58,760 nt of DNA from JANXYY01 sp035530875 (GTDB lineage Bacteria > Actinomycetota > Actinomycetes > Nanopelagicales > Nanopelagicaceae), in the NCBI GenBank assembly GCA_035530875.1, contig DATKUB010000044.1, positions 1 through 58,760 on the forward strand, in the 5' to 3' direction. The notes under the pieces were generated by a model, which saw only the letters and a program-made list of their open reading frames with translations, was not told the DNA's origin and did not search any database. This document shows positions 17,225 to 26,336 of the stretch, one piece after another. How positions within the stretch are numbered: position 1 is the first letter of the stretch; every line of letters begins with the position of its first letter. The position numbers and the translations under genes are program-made.

Positions 17225-18058
17225 CTACCGCTTCTTATTCGACTTGCGACGGCGGACAATAAGTGAGTCGCTCGCCTTGGATTTACGAGTGCGGCCTTCA
17301 GGCTGGCCCCATGGGCTAACCGGGTGACGACCACCAGAGGTCTTTCCTTCTCCACCACCGTGCGGGTGATCGACCGGGTTCATAACGACACCGCGTACGG
17401 TTGGGCGAACGCCCTTCCAACGCATGCGGCCAGCTTTACCCCAGTTGATGTTCGACTGCTCGGCGTTGCCGACTTCGCCAACGGTTGCCCGGCACCGAAC
17501 ATCTACGTTGCGGATTTCCCCGGATGGCATTCGAAGTTGCGCGTAAGCACCCTCTTTGGCAACGAGCTGCACACTCGCACCGGCCGAACGGGCAATCTTG
17601 GCGCCACCGCCTGGTCGAAGCTCAATTGCGTGAATAACGGTACCGACCGGGATGTTGCGCAGTGGCAAGTTGTTACCAGGCTTGATGTCGGCACGAGGGC
17701 CGTTCTCAACCATGTCGCCTTGAACAAGCTTGTTTGGCGCGATGATGTAGCGCTTCTCGCCATCTGCATAGTGAAGGAGCGCAATTCGCGCAGTGCGGTT
17801 CGGGTCGTACTCAATGTGAGCGACCTTGGCTGGCACACCATCCTTGTCATTACGACGGAAATCGATGAGTCGGTATGCGCGCTTGTGGCCACCACCTTGA
17901 TGGCGAACGGTTACCCGACCAGAGGCGTTACGTCCGCCCTTGCTATGGATCGGACGAACCAGCGACTTCTCCGGTGTGGTGCGAGTGATTTCGACAAAGT
18001 CAGCAACGCTCGAGCCGCGTCGGCTTGGCGTTGTTGGCTTGTACTTACGAATACCCAT
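17225..18058 (-). CDS. rplB: 50S ribosomal protein L2
   Basis: Core protein next to the peptidyl-transferase centre, 277 aa. Signatures MGIRKYKPTTPSRRGSSV, GGGHKRAYRLIDFRRN and MNPVDHPHGGGEGKTSGG; the His of this last segment is the conserved residue near the active site. A 334-aa open frame on the other strand is only a codon-bias shadow. It follows rplW by 33 bp. Confidence 0.98.
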   Translation of the reverse strand: MGIRKYKPTTPSRRGSSVADFVEITRTTPEKSLVRPIHSKGGRNASGRVTVRHQGGGHKRAYRLIDFRRNDKDGVPAKVAHIEYDPNRTARIALLHYADGEKRYIIAPNKLVQGDMVENGPRADIKPGNNLPLRNIPVGTVIHAIELRPGGGAKIARSAGASVQLVAKEGAYAQLRMPSGEIRNVDVRCRATVGEVGNAEQSNINWGKAGRMRWKGVRPTVRGVVMNPVDHPHGGGEGKTSGGRHPVSPWGQPEGRTRKSKASDSLIVRRRKSNKKR

Positions 18059-18091
18059 GTGACTTCCAGTCCTGTCTCGGCCCTATCTCCG

Positions 18092-18397
18092 TTAGGAGAC
18101 AGGTCCTCCGAAGATGTCGATACGGTCACCAGCAGCCACCGAAACGATCGCGCGCTTAGTGTCTTTGCGCTTTCCAAAACCGACCCTGGTGCGCTTGCGC
18201 TTGCCCTGGCGGTTCATTGTGTTCACATCAAGAACCTTGACGCCGAAGATCTTTTCGACAGCGATCTTGATTTCAGTCTTGTTCGCATCTGGTGCGACCA
18301 AAAATGTGTACTTGTTCTCATCGAGTAAGCCGTATGACTTCTCCGAGACAACCGGCGCGATCAGTACGTCGCGGTGATCCTTCTGCAAGTCGCTCAT
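18092..18397 (-). CDS. rplW: 50S ribosomal protein L23
   Basis: Tunnel-exit protein that docks trigger factor and SRP, 101 aa. Seen: DVLIAPVVSEKSYGLLDENKYTFLVAPDANKTEIKIAVEKIF as adjoining blocks in the first 55 residues. Overlaps the rplD stop by 4 nt (ATGA). Confidence 0.97.
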   Translation of the reverse strand: MSDLQKDHRDVLIAPVVSEKSYGLLDENKYTFLVAPDANKTEIKIAVEKIFGVKVLDVNTMNRQGKRKRTRVGFGKRKDTKRAIVSVAAGDRIDIFGGPVS

Positions 18398-19083
18398 GCC
18401 GAGACCTCCTCGTCAGCCGCTCGCCCGACCGCCGAGACACTCTTGCCACGGCTCGGTCCCGCGAGGAATTCATTCAGTGCGGTCTCGGTGAAAACTACGT
18501 CGTCACTAACAAGAACGTCGTAGGTGTTCAGTTGATCTGGAACCAACAGGTGAATCCGATCGACATTGCGAAGGCTGCGCCATGAGTTGTCGTCCGTGCG
18601 AGATAGCACGACAAGCAACTGCCGACGGTTGGAAAACTGAGCTACCGCAGAAATTGCAGCTTTAGTCGAAGGCGCCTGATCAACAATCGAACTGATCACA
18701 TGTACGCGACCGTTGCGCGCCCGGTCTGAAAGTGCACCGCGAAGTGCTGCTGCGATCATTTTCTTTGGAGTGCGCTGTGCGTAATCGCGAGGAACTGGCC
18801 CATGCGAGACCCCACCATGGCGCTGATTTGGCGAACGGGTCGAGCCCTGACGTGCACGGCCAGTGCCCTTCTGCTTGAAAGGCTTCTTTCCACCACCACT
18901 TACTTCACCGCGGTTCTTGGTCTTGTGGGTGCCCTGACGTGCGGCGGCCAACTGAGCGACAACAACCTGGTGCATAAGCGGAATATTTACTTGTACATCG
19001 AAGATCTCCGCAGGGAGTTCAACGGTGCCACTTTTCTTACCGGCGGCATCAACGATGTCCAGTGATAGCGAAGCAGTCGACAT
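18394..19083 (-). CDS. rplD: 50S ribosomal protein L4
   Basis: Tunnel-constriction protein, 229 aa, known in other bacteria as autogenous repressor of the S10 operon. The basic loop is clear (GTHKTKNRGEVSGGGKKPFK, then GTGRARQGSTRSP). It begins 3 bp after rplC. Confidence 0.98.
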   Translation of the reverse strand: MSTASLSLDIVDAAGKKSGTVELPAEIFDVQVNIPLMHQVVVAQLAAARQGTHKTKNRGEVSGGGKKPFKQKGTGRARQGSTRSPNQRHGGVSHGPVPRDYAQRTPKKMIAAALRGALSDRARNGRVHVISSIVDQAPSTKAAISAVAQFSNRRQLLVVLSRTDDNSWRSLRNVDRIHLLVPDQLNTYDVLVSDDVVFTETALNEFLAGPSRGKSVSAVGRAADEEVSA

Positions 19084-19086
19084 TGT

Positions 19087-19740
19087 TTACGCTCCCTTCG
19101 CTGCGGTTTTGATGAACACGAGCGTGCCGGTATTGCCGGGAATGGCGCCCTTGATGAGCAGCAAGCCCTTTTCAATATCAACCGCGTGCACGGTGAGGTT
19201 CTGAGTGGTTACTCGCTCGTTACCCATCCGGCCGGCCATCCGAAGACCTTTAAAAACGCGACCTGGCGTGGCGCAAGCCCCAATAGATCCGGGCTTACGG
19301 TGATTACGGTGCGAACCGTGCGAGGAGCTAACGCCATGGAAACCGTGACGCTTCATAACACCAGCAAAACCCTTTCCCTTGCTGGTACCAGTGACGTCGA
19401 CTACTTGTCCGGATTCGAAAATCTCGGGGCCGACTTCCTGACCCAACGTGTATTGGTCAGCGTCGCCCGTGCGCAGCTCAAGTACGTGGCGGCGAGGAGT
19501 GACACCAGCCTTCGTGAAATGACCAGTCAGTGGCTTGGTTACCTTGCGTGGGTCAATCGCACCGAAGGCAAGTTGGACGGCAACATAGCCATCGCTTGCC
19601 TCTGTACGGACCTGGGTTACGACGCATGGACCAGCTTTGACGACGGTAACCGGAACCATCCGGTTGTTCGCGTCGAAGACCTGAGTCATACCGAGCTTCT
19701 CGCCCAGCAAGCCCTTAATCGTCTTTGTCTCGGTTTTCAT
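19087..19740 (-). CDS. rplC: 50S ribosomal protein L3
   Basis: Assembly initiator, 217 aa from the ATG at 19740 (MKTETKTIKGLLGEKLGMTQVF); the frame upstream overlaps rpsJ and is not L3. Signatures: GTSKGKGFAGVMKRHGFHG and the Gly/Gln-containing end of the extended loop. It follows rpsJ by 16 bp. Confidence 0.98.
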   Translation of the reverse strand: MKTETKTIKGLLGEKLGMTQVFDANNRMVPVTVVKAGPCVVTQVRTEASDGYVAVQLAFGAIDPRKVTKPLTGHFTKAGVTPRRHVLELRTGDADQYTLGQEVGPEIFESGQVVDVTGTSKGKGFAGVMKRHGFHGVSSSHGSHRNHRKPGSIGACATPGRVFKGLRMAGRMGNERVTTQNLTVHAVDIEKGLLLIKGAIPGNTGTLVFIKTAAKGA

Positions 19741-19756
19741 GGCTACATATCTCCGA

Positions 19757-20065
19757 TTAGAGCTTGATCTCGATGTCGACGCCGGCCGGAAGATCCAGAC
19801 GCATAAGCGAGTCGACGGTCTTCGGGGTGGGGTCGAGAATGTCAATGAGGCGCTTGTGGGTACGCATTTCAAAGTGCTCGCGACTGTCCTTGTACTTGTG
19901 AGGAGAGCGGATTACACAGTAGGTGTTCTTCTCAGTAGGCAGCGGAACGGGACCCGCGACCTTGGCCCCCGTGCGCTCTACTGTCTCGACGATCTTCTTT
20001 GCCGAGGAGTCGATCACTTCGTGGTCATAGGCCTTGAGCCTGATGCGGATCTTCTGTCCCGCCAT
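19757..20065 (-). CDS. rpsJ: 30S ribosomal protein S10
   Basis: 102-aa head protein, also NusE in antitermination. MAGQKIRIRLKAYDHEVIDS is near invariant. It opens the S10 operon; its ATG has AAGGGG four bases upstream. The AT-rich 86 bp before it probably hold the operon promoter, but no convincing -35/-10 pair could be picked. Confidence 0.98.
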   Translation of the reverse strand: MAGQKIRIRLKAYDHEVIDSSAKKIVETVERTGAKVAGPVPLPTEKNTYCVIRSPHKYKDSREHFEMRTHKRLIDILDPTPKTVDSLMRLDLPAGVDIEIKL

Positions 20066-20151
20066 GGTTCCCCTTCTCTACTGCTATCGAAACTTCTCTT
20101 GAGTTAAATAAAACTAAATCTCAGTTGTTGCCCTAAATATTTAATTGTGTT

Positions 20152-20183
20152 CCGGTGGTGCAGGAGTTGACCCACACCACCGG
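20152..20183 (-). terminator. Probable terminator after tuf
   Basis: Nine-bp perfect arms CCGGTGGTG and CACCACCGG with a 14-nt loop begin 8 bp after the tuf stop. In the transcript the stem is followed by AACACAATTAAATATTT, A/U-rich but not a pure U run. It would separate the str operon from the S10 operon. Confidence 0.6.
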
Positions 20184-20191
20184 AGTCACTA

Positions 20192-21385
20192 CTACTTGTG
20201 GATCTTGGTTACTCGACCAGCGCCAACGGTGCGGCCACCTTCGCGAATTGCGAAGCGGAGACCTTCTTCCATCGCAATTGGCTGGATGAGCGCTACGCGC
20301 ATTTCGGTGTTGTCGCCTGGCATGACCATCTCGGTGCCTTCTGGCAAGGTGACGACGCCAGTTACATCCGTGGTGCGGAAGTAGAACTGTGGTCGGTAGT
20401 TGTCGAAGAACGGAGTGTGCCGTCCACCTTCATCCTTTGAAAGGATGTAGACGTTTGCATCGAATTCCGTGTGTGGAGTGATTGAGCCGGTTTTGCAGAC
20501 AACCTGCCCGCGCTCAACTTCTTCACGCTTGGTTCCACGAAGAAGGAGACCGACGTTCTCACCGGCGCGGCCTTCATCGAGAAGCTTACGGAACATTTCG
20601 ACACCAGTGACGGTGGTCTTGATCGACTTCTCGTGAATACCAACGATTTCAACTTCCTCGTTGACCTTGACGATGCCGCGCTCGATACGACCGGTGACGA
20701 CGGTGCCACGACCAGTGATCGTGAATACATCTTCGACTGGCATAAGGAATGGCTTGTCGACTTCACGCTCTGGTTGCGGAATGAACTCGTCCACCGCGTC
20801 CATAAGCTTCATTAGCTGCTCTGACCAGTGAGCGTCGCCTTCAAGCGCCTTGAGCGCTGAGACGCGAACAACCGGCAGATCGTCGCCTGGGAACTCGTAG
20901 GCAGAGAGAAGTTCGCGAACTTCCATTTCAACGAGCTCAAGGATTTCCTCATCATCGACCATGTCGGACTTGTTGAGCGCGACAACGATGTAAGGAACAC
21001 CTACCTGACGGGCGAGAAGCACGTGCTCCTTCGTCTGTGGCATTGGCCCGTCAGTGGCAGCAACCACGAGGATCGCACCGTCCATCTGGGCAGCGCCAGT
21101 GATCATGTTCTTGATGTAGTCAGCGTGACCTGGGCAGTCAACGTGCGCATAGTGACGCTTCTCGGTCTGGTACTCAATATGAGCGATCGAGATCGTGATT
21201 CCGCGCTGACGCTCTTCAGGAGCCTTATCGATCTGGTCGAAAGGCGTGAAGGGGTTCACGTCTGGATACTTGTCGTGAAGCACCTTGGAGATCGCCGCGG
21301 TAAGAGTGGTCTTGCCGTGGTCAATGTGACCGATGGTGCCAATGTTTACGTGCGGCTTCGTCCGCTCGAACTTCGCCTTACCCAC
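20192..21385 (-). CDS. tuf: Elongation factor Tu
   Basis: GTPase that delivers aminoacyl-tRNA, 397 aa. G1 GHIDHGKTT, G3 DCPGHADY, G4 NKSD are intact; domains 2 and 3 follow, ending in REGGRTVGAGRVTKI. It is 61 bp downstream of fusA, and its stop is followed by a hairpin. Only one tuf copy is visible in the window. Confidence 0.99.
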   Translation of the reverse strand: MGKAKFERTKPHVNIGTIGHIDHGKTTLTAAISKVLHDKYPDVNPFTPFDQIDKAPEERQRGITISIAHIEYQTEKRHYAHVDCPGHADYIKNMITGAAQMDGAILVVAATDGPMPQTKEHVLLARQVGVPYIVVALNKSDMVDDEEILELVEMEVRELLSAYEFPGDDLPVVRVSALKALEGDAHWSEQLMKLMDAVDEFIPQPEREVDKPFLMPVEDVFTITGRGTVVTGRIERGIVKVNEEVEIVGIHEKSIKTTVTGVEMFRKLLDEGRAGENVGLLLRGTKREEVERGQVVCKTGSITPHTEFDANVYILSKDEGGRHTPFFDNYRPQFYFRTTDVTGVVTLPEGTEMVMPGDNTEMRVALIQPIAMEEGLRFAIREGGRTVGAGRVTKIHK

Positions 21386-21446
21386 TTGGGGCCTCCCGTT
21401 TTTCTAGTCTGACGCCGTTGGTTATGCAGGTGGAATTCGGTTGGAC

Positions 21447-23549
21447 TTACTCGCCACGAACTTTGGCGATGATGTCCTTGGCCACGTTTGCAGGAACTTC
21501 TGCATACGAGTCGAACTGCATGGAATAGCTTGCACGCCCTTGCGTACGACTCCGAAGATCTCCGACATAGCCGAACATCTCCGAAAGCGGCACAAGAGCT
21601 TTTACGATTCGGGCACCGGCCCGCTCGTCCATGGCCTGGATCTGGCCACGACGCGAGTTCAAATCGCCGATGACATCGCCCATGAAATCTTCAGGGGTGG
21701 TGACCTCGACCAACATGATCGGCTCCAGAAGGGCCGGATCGGCTTTACGTACAGCCTCTTTGAACGCCATTAAGCCGGCGATCTTGAAGGCTAGTTCAGA
21801 AGAGTCGACGTCGTGGTAAGCGCCGTCGAGCAGCGTGAATTTCACGCCAGTTAGTGGGTAGCCAGCAAGTGGACCCGACTGCATACCCTCTTGTGCACCC
21901 TGGTCGACGGCTGGAATGTATTCACGTGGAATACGTCCGCCGGTGACCTTATTTATGAATTCGTAAGTGCCTTCTGCCTCTGGCCCAAGTGGAGCCATTG
22001 CGATTTGCACCTTAGCAAACTGACCAGAACCACCAGTCTGTTTCTTGTGCGTGTAGTCGTGGCGGTCCACGTCCCGACGAATTGTTTCGCGGTAGGCAAC
22101 CTGAGGCTTGCCAACGTTTGCCTCAACCTTGAATTCCCGGCGCATCCGGTCGACCAGAATTTCTAGGTGAAGCTCACCCATTCCGGCGATGATGGTCTGG
22201 CCAGTTTCTTCATCGGTGTGAACTTGGAAGGTTGGGTCTTCTTCAGCTAGACGCTGGATCGCGGTGCCAAGCTTCTCTTGGTCACTCTTAGTCTTTGGCT
22301 CAATCGCGACCGAGATAACTGGAGCTGGGAAATTCATTGATTCAAGAATGATCGGCTTGGCGATATCGCAGAGAGTCTCGCCAGTAGTCGTATCTTTGAG
22401 CCCCATTACAGCAACGATCATTCCCGCGCCAGCGTTGTCGCGCTCTTCGCGCTTATTGGCGTGCATCTGATAAATCTTGCCGATGCGCTCTTTGCGGTCT
22501 TTAACGCTGTTCAGCACAAAAGATCCGGATTCAAGAACACCCGAGTAGATCCGAATGAAAGTGAGTTTGCCTAGGTGAGGATCGCTCATGATCTTGAAGG
22601 CAAGGGCGGAGAACGGCTCTTCGTTGCTTGGCTGGCGCTCCATCTCAATGCTCTCGTGGCCCGGCTTGTGACCGACGATTGAAGCAACATCAAGCGGGCT
22701 AGGAAGGTAGCGAGTAACGGCATCTAGCATCGGCTGAACGCCCTTGTTCTTAAAAGCCGAACCGCAGAGAACTGGGGTGAGTTTGTCGGCAAGCGTCGCG
22801 CGACGAATTCCAGCGATGATTTCCGCTTCGGTGAGTTGGATGCCCTCGAGGTACTTCTCCATCGTCTCATCGTCACCCTCAGCAAGGGTTTCGATCAACG
22901 CAAAGCGGGCGGCATCAGCCTTCTCTTTGAGATCGGCAGGGATCTCTTCGATCAGGTAGTCGTCGCCCTTCTTGGTTTCACCCGGCCAGACCAGCGCCTT
23001 CATAGCAATCAAATCAACAACGCCACTGAAATCCCCCTCAGACCCGATTGGGATCTGGAGAACCAGCGGCGTCGCGTTGAGCCTTGAGACGATCATGCCG
23101 ACACACATGTCGAAATCTGCGCCAGTGCGGTCCAACTTATTGATGAAACAGATGCGTGGGACTTGGTAACGGTCGGCTTGGCGCCAGACGGTCTCTGACT
23201 GCGGCTCCACTCCGGCCACGCCGTCGAACACCGCAACCGCGCCGTCAAGGACGCGCAGCGAGCGCTCGACCTCGACCGTGAAATCAACGTGGCCTGGGGT
23301 GTCAATAATATTAATGAGGTGGTCTTTCCAGACGCACGTGGTGGCCGCAGAGGTGATCGTGATTCCACGCTCTTGCTCTTGCTCCATCCAGTCCATCGTG
23401 GCTGCGCCTTCGTGAACTTCACCGATCTTGTAGTTGATGCCGGTGTAGAAAAGAATGCGCTCGGTCGTGGTGGTTTTGCCCGCGTCGATATGAGCCATGA
23501 TCCCAATGTTGCGAACCTTGGCCAGGTCAACTGCAGTATCAATTGCCAC
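21447..23549 (-). CDS. fusA: Elongation factor G
   Basis: Translocation GTPase, 700 aa, full length with five domains. G1 AHIDAGKTTTTER, G3 DTPGHVDF, G4 NKLDRTGAD; the domain IV segment beginning near YTHKKQTGGSGQFAKV shows it is a standard EF-G rather than a recycling or tetracycline-type paralogue. It lies 49 bp after rpsG. Confidence 0.99.
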   Translation of the reverse strand: MAIDTAVDLAKVRNIGIMAHIDAGKTTTTERILFYTGINYKIGEVHEGAATMDWMEQEQERGITITSAATTCVWKDHLINIIDTPGHVDFTVEVERSLRVLDGAVAVFDGVAGVEPQSETVWRQADRYQVPRICFINKLDRTGADFDMCVGMIVSRLNATPLVLQIPIGSEGDFSGVVDLIAMKALVWPGETKKGDDYLIEEIPADLKEKADAARFALIETLAEGDDETMEKYLEGIQLTEAEIIAGIRRATLADKLTPVLCGSAFKNKGVQPMLDAVTRYLPSPLDVASIVGHKPGHESIEMERQPSNEEPFSALAFKIMSDPHLGKLTFIRIYSGVLESGSFVLNSVKDRKERIGKIYQMHANKREERDNAGAGMIVAVMGLKDTTTGETLCDIAKPIILESMNFPAPVISVAIEPKTKSDQEKLGTAIQRLAEEDPTFQVHTDEETGQTIIAGMGELHLEILVDRMRREFKVEANVGKPQVAYRETIRRDVDRHDYTHKKQTGGSGQFAKVQIAMAPLGPEAEGTYEFINKVTGGRIPREYIPAVDQGAQEGMQSGPLAGYPLTGVKFTLLDGAYHDVDSSELAFKIAGLMAFKEAVRKADPALLEPIMLVEVTTPEDFMGDVIGDLNSRRGQIQAMDERAGARIVKALVPLSEMFGYVGDLRSRTQGRASYSMQFDSYAEVPANVAKDIIAKVRGE

Positions 23550-23598
23550 GATGCGTTCTCTCTTCTTTCTTTTCTCTGAGGTCTATTTGGTCTTGGAC

Positions 23599-24069
23599 TT
23601 ACCAGCGGTAGTGCGCGAATGCCTTGTTGGATTCGGCCATCTTGTGTGTGTCCTCACGACGCTTCACAGATGCACCAAGGCCATTGCTGGCGTCGAGAAG
23701 TTCATTCATCAGACGCTCTGACATTGACTTCTCTCGGCGTTGACGGGAGAAGCTAACTAGCCAGCGAAGTGCGAGAGTGGTTGACCGGCCAGCGCGAACT
23801 TCAATCGGCACCTGATACGTGGCGCCACCAACTCGGCGTGAGCGGACTTCAAGAGCTGGCTTGACGTTATCAAGCGCGCGCTTAAGCGTAATTACGGGAT
23901 CTGCGCCATTTTTTTCGCGGCAACCTTCAAGTGCGGTGTACACAATGGCTTCGGCCGTTGAGCGCTTGCCATGAAGAAGAACTTTATTAACGAGCGCAGT
24001 GACGATCGGTGAGTTGTATACCGGGTCTGCTACGACTGGTGATTTCGGCGCCGGACCTTTACGTGGCAT
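23599..24069 (-). CDS. rpsG: 30S ribosomal protein S7
   Basis: Primary head-assembly protein, 156 aa; in enteric bacteria it represses the str operon. Signatures MPRKGPAPKSPVVADPVY, then LVNKVLLHGKRSTAE and RRVGGATYQVPIEVR. The start overlaps the rpsL stop by one base, so translation is likely coupled. Confidence 0.98.
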   Translation of the reverse strand: MPRKGPAPKSPVVADPVYNSPIVTALVNKVLLHGKRSTAEAIVYTALEGCREKNGADPVITLKRALDNVKPALEVRSRRVGGATYQVPIEVRAGRSTTLALRWLVSFSRQRREKSMSERLMNELLDASNGLGASVKRREDTHKMAESNKAFAHYRW

Positions 24070-24443
24070 TACTTCTTCTCCTTCTTAGCGCCGTAGCGGC
24101 TGCGAGCCTGCTTACGACCCTTAACGCCCTGGGTATCGAGTGAGCCTCTGATGATCTTGTAACGCACACCAGGTAGGTCCTTAACACGACCGCCACGGAC
24201 AAGCACGATTGAGTGCTCCTGGAGGTTGTGGCCAACACCGGGGATATAAGCGGTGACTTCGACGCCACTGGTAAGACGGACACGCGCGACTTTGCGCAGC
24301 GCTGAGTTCGGCTTCTTCGGGGTCGTTGTGTAGACACGCGTACAGACACCGCGACGTTGAGGACTGCCCTTCAGTGCGGGCGTCTTAGTCTTCGCGACTT
24401 TGTCCGCACGGCCCTTACGGACCAACTGCTGGATCGTTGGCAC
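24069..24443 (-). CDS. rpsL: 30S ribosomal protein S12
   Basis: Decoding-centre protein, 124 aa. TPKKPNSALRKVARV and GGRVKDLPGVRYK are family signatures. Lys43 and Lys88, the residues changed in streptomycin-resistant mutants of other bacteria, are both wild type. First gene of the str operon, with a 333-bp divergent gap to the HTH-MurA gene. Confidence 0.98.
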   Translation of the reverse strand: MPTIQQLVRKGRADKVAKTKTPALKGSPQRRGVCTRVYTTTPKKPNSALRKVARVRLTSGVEVTAYIPGVGHNLQEHSIVLVRGGRVKDLPGVRYKIIRGSLDTQGVKGRKQARSRYGAKKEKK

Positions 24444-24491
24444 TACATCTCCGCTCGTTCAGATCGATCTTGACGGCCTAACTGCTCTCTT

Positions 24492-24519
24492 CCGACCCAC
24501 GCGGTCGGGCGTGTCGCCC
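24492..24519 (-). promoter_or_regulatory. Two overlapping leader hairpins before rpsL
   Basis: Stem A pairs GGGCG with CGCCC (24507-24519, 3-nt loop); stem B pairs CCGACC with GGTCGG (24492-24508, 5-nt loop). They share bases 24507-24508, so only one can form in full. They lie about 50-75 bases before the rpsL start, in the leader of the str operon. The rest of the gap 24444-24742 holds no gene I can recognise; the str promoter must lie in it but no clear boxes stand out. Confidence 0.35.
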
Positions 24520-24742
24520 ATCCCCCACGACATAATGCAAATTTCTCAGCACTATGGGATTTCTTGCGCATACGCGCAGAACTCCAAGGCCCGCATCAAG
24601 TTGCCAGGCAGAGGTGAGAGTAGCCGAGGTGAGCCAGCAAGGTCAAAACGGGGCGGTATCTAACTCCTGCGAGGGCCTCGATGATGCCAATCATGGTTTC
24701 GACACGCCGAGCCGTGATCTTCCGGTGCGCAGGCACCCTCCA

Positions 24743-24772
24743 AGAAGATATCTCAGATATGAGATATCTTCT
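24743..24772. promoter_or_regulatory. 30-bp inverted repeat, likely operator of the HTH-MurA gene
   Basis: Perfect 12-bp arms AGAAGATATCTC (24743-24754) and GAGATATCTTCT (24761-24772) with a 6-bp centre. The right arm contains TATCTT (24765-24770), a -10 match exactly six bases before the ATG at 24777, so a bound protein would block the promoter. The N-terminal HTH domain of the gene product is the obvious candidate to bind it (inference). Confidence 0.7.
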
Positions 24773-24776
24773 GTCC

Positions 24777-26306
24777 ATGGACGATCTTTACCTGAAGCAA
24801 CTGGGCAAATTAGTACGAGATGCTCGGAAAAGGCGGGATTTAACCCAGGAGCAGCTGGCTGAAGCTCTCAGCACGAGCCAGAGTGCAATCGCCAGGATTG
24901 AACAGGGCCAACAGAACCTCTCTTTGGAAATGATTTCCCGCATTGGGGCGGTACTCGAAACAGGACTCGTGGAATTGGCGCCCAAGGTTGGACCGACTCA
25001 CCTGCGCGTAGAAGGCGGCCATCCGCTCTCCGGGTCGATTGAGGTTAAATCCAGTAAAAACGCCGCGGTCGCGCTGCTCTGCGCTTCCTTGCTCAACGAT
25101 GGCTCCACGATTCTGCGCGGGATCGCCAGAATCGAAGAGGTAAATCGGATCATTGAGGTGCTCAAGAGCATCGGCGTGACGGTTTCCTGGATTGGCGATA
25201 GCGACTTGAAGTTGCAGCCGCCGGCCTTCTTAAAATTGGATTCACTGGACGTAGATGCGGCGAGACGAACCCGCTCAGTCCTACTGCTGCTCGGCTCTCT
25301 GATGCATAAGGCGTCCGCATTTGCCCTCCCCTATGCCGGCGGTTGCAAACTTGGCACTAGAACCGTCGAACCTCACAAATCGGTTCTACGTGCGTTTGGG
25401 ATGAATATCTCCGCTACTGAAGGCAATTATCAGGTCACGCGAGATCGCGGCGTCGCTCCCACCCGTCCGATTGTCCTCATCGAACGAGGCGATACCGTCA
25501 CCGAAAATGCCCTAATGGCGGCCGCTCGGATTGACCAAATAACGGTAATTCGAAATGCCAGCAGCAATTACATGGTCCAAGACCTCTGCTTCTACCTAGA
25601 CAAACTTGGGGTTCGGGTTGAAGGCATCGGCTCAACCACGTTGACCGTTCACGGGCGCTCTCAGATAAATGTGGATGTGGAGTACTGGCCGTCGGAAGAT
25701 CCGATTGAGGCCATGTCGCTGCTGACTGCTGCGATCGTCACCGGTTCGGAAATCGAAGTAACGCGCGTACCTATTGAGTTCCTCGAGATTGAATTGGCGA
25801 TTCTGGGCGAAATGGGCTTCAGGCACCATCGCACGGAGGAATATGCCGGCACCAATGGCCGAACCCGATTAGTTGACATAAGAACCTTGCCGTCAGCGTT
25901 GCATGCCCCGATCGACAAAGTTCACCCGATGCCATTTCCTGGCTTGAACATCGACAACATTCCATTTTTTGCCGTGATTGCCGCGGTCGCCACCGGACGC
26001 ACCTTGATTCATGATTGGGTCTTTGAAAATCGCGCCATTTATTTAACTGAGTTGAATCGTCTTGGCGCGCAGGTGACTCTGCTTGATCCGCACCGGATCT
26101 GGGTAGACGGTCCGACCCATTGGTCTGGCGCCGAGGTGATCTGCCCGCCAGCTCTCCGCCCGGCCGTAGTTCTGCTGCTTGCAATGCTTGCGGCCAAGGG
26201 AACATCGGTCCTTCGTCACGTCTATGTAATCGACCGCGGCTATGAAGATCTCGCCGTTCGCCTATCCGCACTGGGTGCGAGGATCGAATCGTTCAGCGAC
26301 ATCTGA
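24777..26306 (+). CDS. MurA-like enolpyruvyl transferase with N-terminal XRE helix-turn-helix domain
   Basis: Residues 4-60 are an XRE/Cro-type HTH (LGKLVRDARKRRDLTQEQLA, then STSQSAIARIEQG). Residues 75-509 are a UDP-GlcNAc 1-carboxyvinyltransferase fold. MurA active-site residues are kept: Lys94-Asn95 (SSKNAA), Cys190 in GGCKLG (the fosfomycin-target cysteine), Asp393 in PGLNID (MurA usually has GFPTD) and the C-terminal LRPAV and IDRGYEDL segments. Fusions of this type are known in other actinobacteria, function unsettled: a regulator sensing a cell-wall precursor, or a second MurA. I chose the ATG at 24777; it has no ribosome binding site and looks leaderless, while the longer frame reads through the operator. 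Confidence 0.88.
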   Translation: MDDLYLKQLGKLVRDARKRRDLTQEQLAEALSTSQSAIARIEQGQQNLSLEMISRIGAVLETGLVELAPKVGPTHLRVEGGHPLSGSIEVKSSKNAAVALLCASLLNDGSTILRGIARIEEVNRIIEVLKSIGVTVSWIGDSDLKLQPPAFLKLDSLDVDAARRTRSVLLLLGSLMHKASAFALPYAGGCKLGTRTVEPHKSVLRAFGMNISATEGNYQVTRDRGVAPTRPIVLIERGDTVTENALMAAARIDQITVIRNASSNYMVQDLCFYLDKLGVRVEGIGSTTLTVHGRSQINVDVEYWPSEDPIEAMSLLTAAIVTGSEIEVTRVPIEFLEIELAILGEMGFRHHRTEEYAGTNGRTRLVDIRTLPSALHAPIDKVHPMPFPGLNIDNIPFFAVIAAVATGRTLIHDWVFENRAIYLTELNRLGAQVTLLDPHRIWVDGPTHWSGAEVICPPALRPAVVLLLAMLAAKGTSVLRHVYVIDRGYEDLAVRLSALGARIESFSDI

Positions 26307-26336
26307 TTGCGTTAGTGCATCTGGCACGATGAGACC

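Noticed and set aside
17324..18328. Long plus-strand open frame of 334 codons
   Set aside because: Entirely antisense to rplB and rplW; codon-bias shadow with no recognisable protein.
24444..24742. Possible tRNA or small RNA gene in the 333-bp divergent gap
   Set aside because: No cloverleaf or CCA end found by eye; only leader hairpins and the palindrome stand out.
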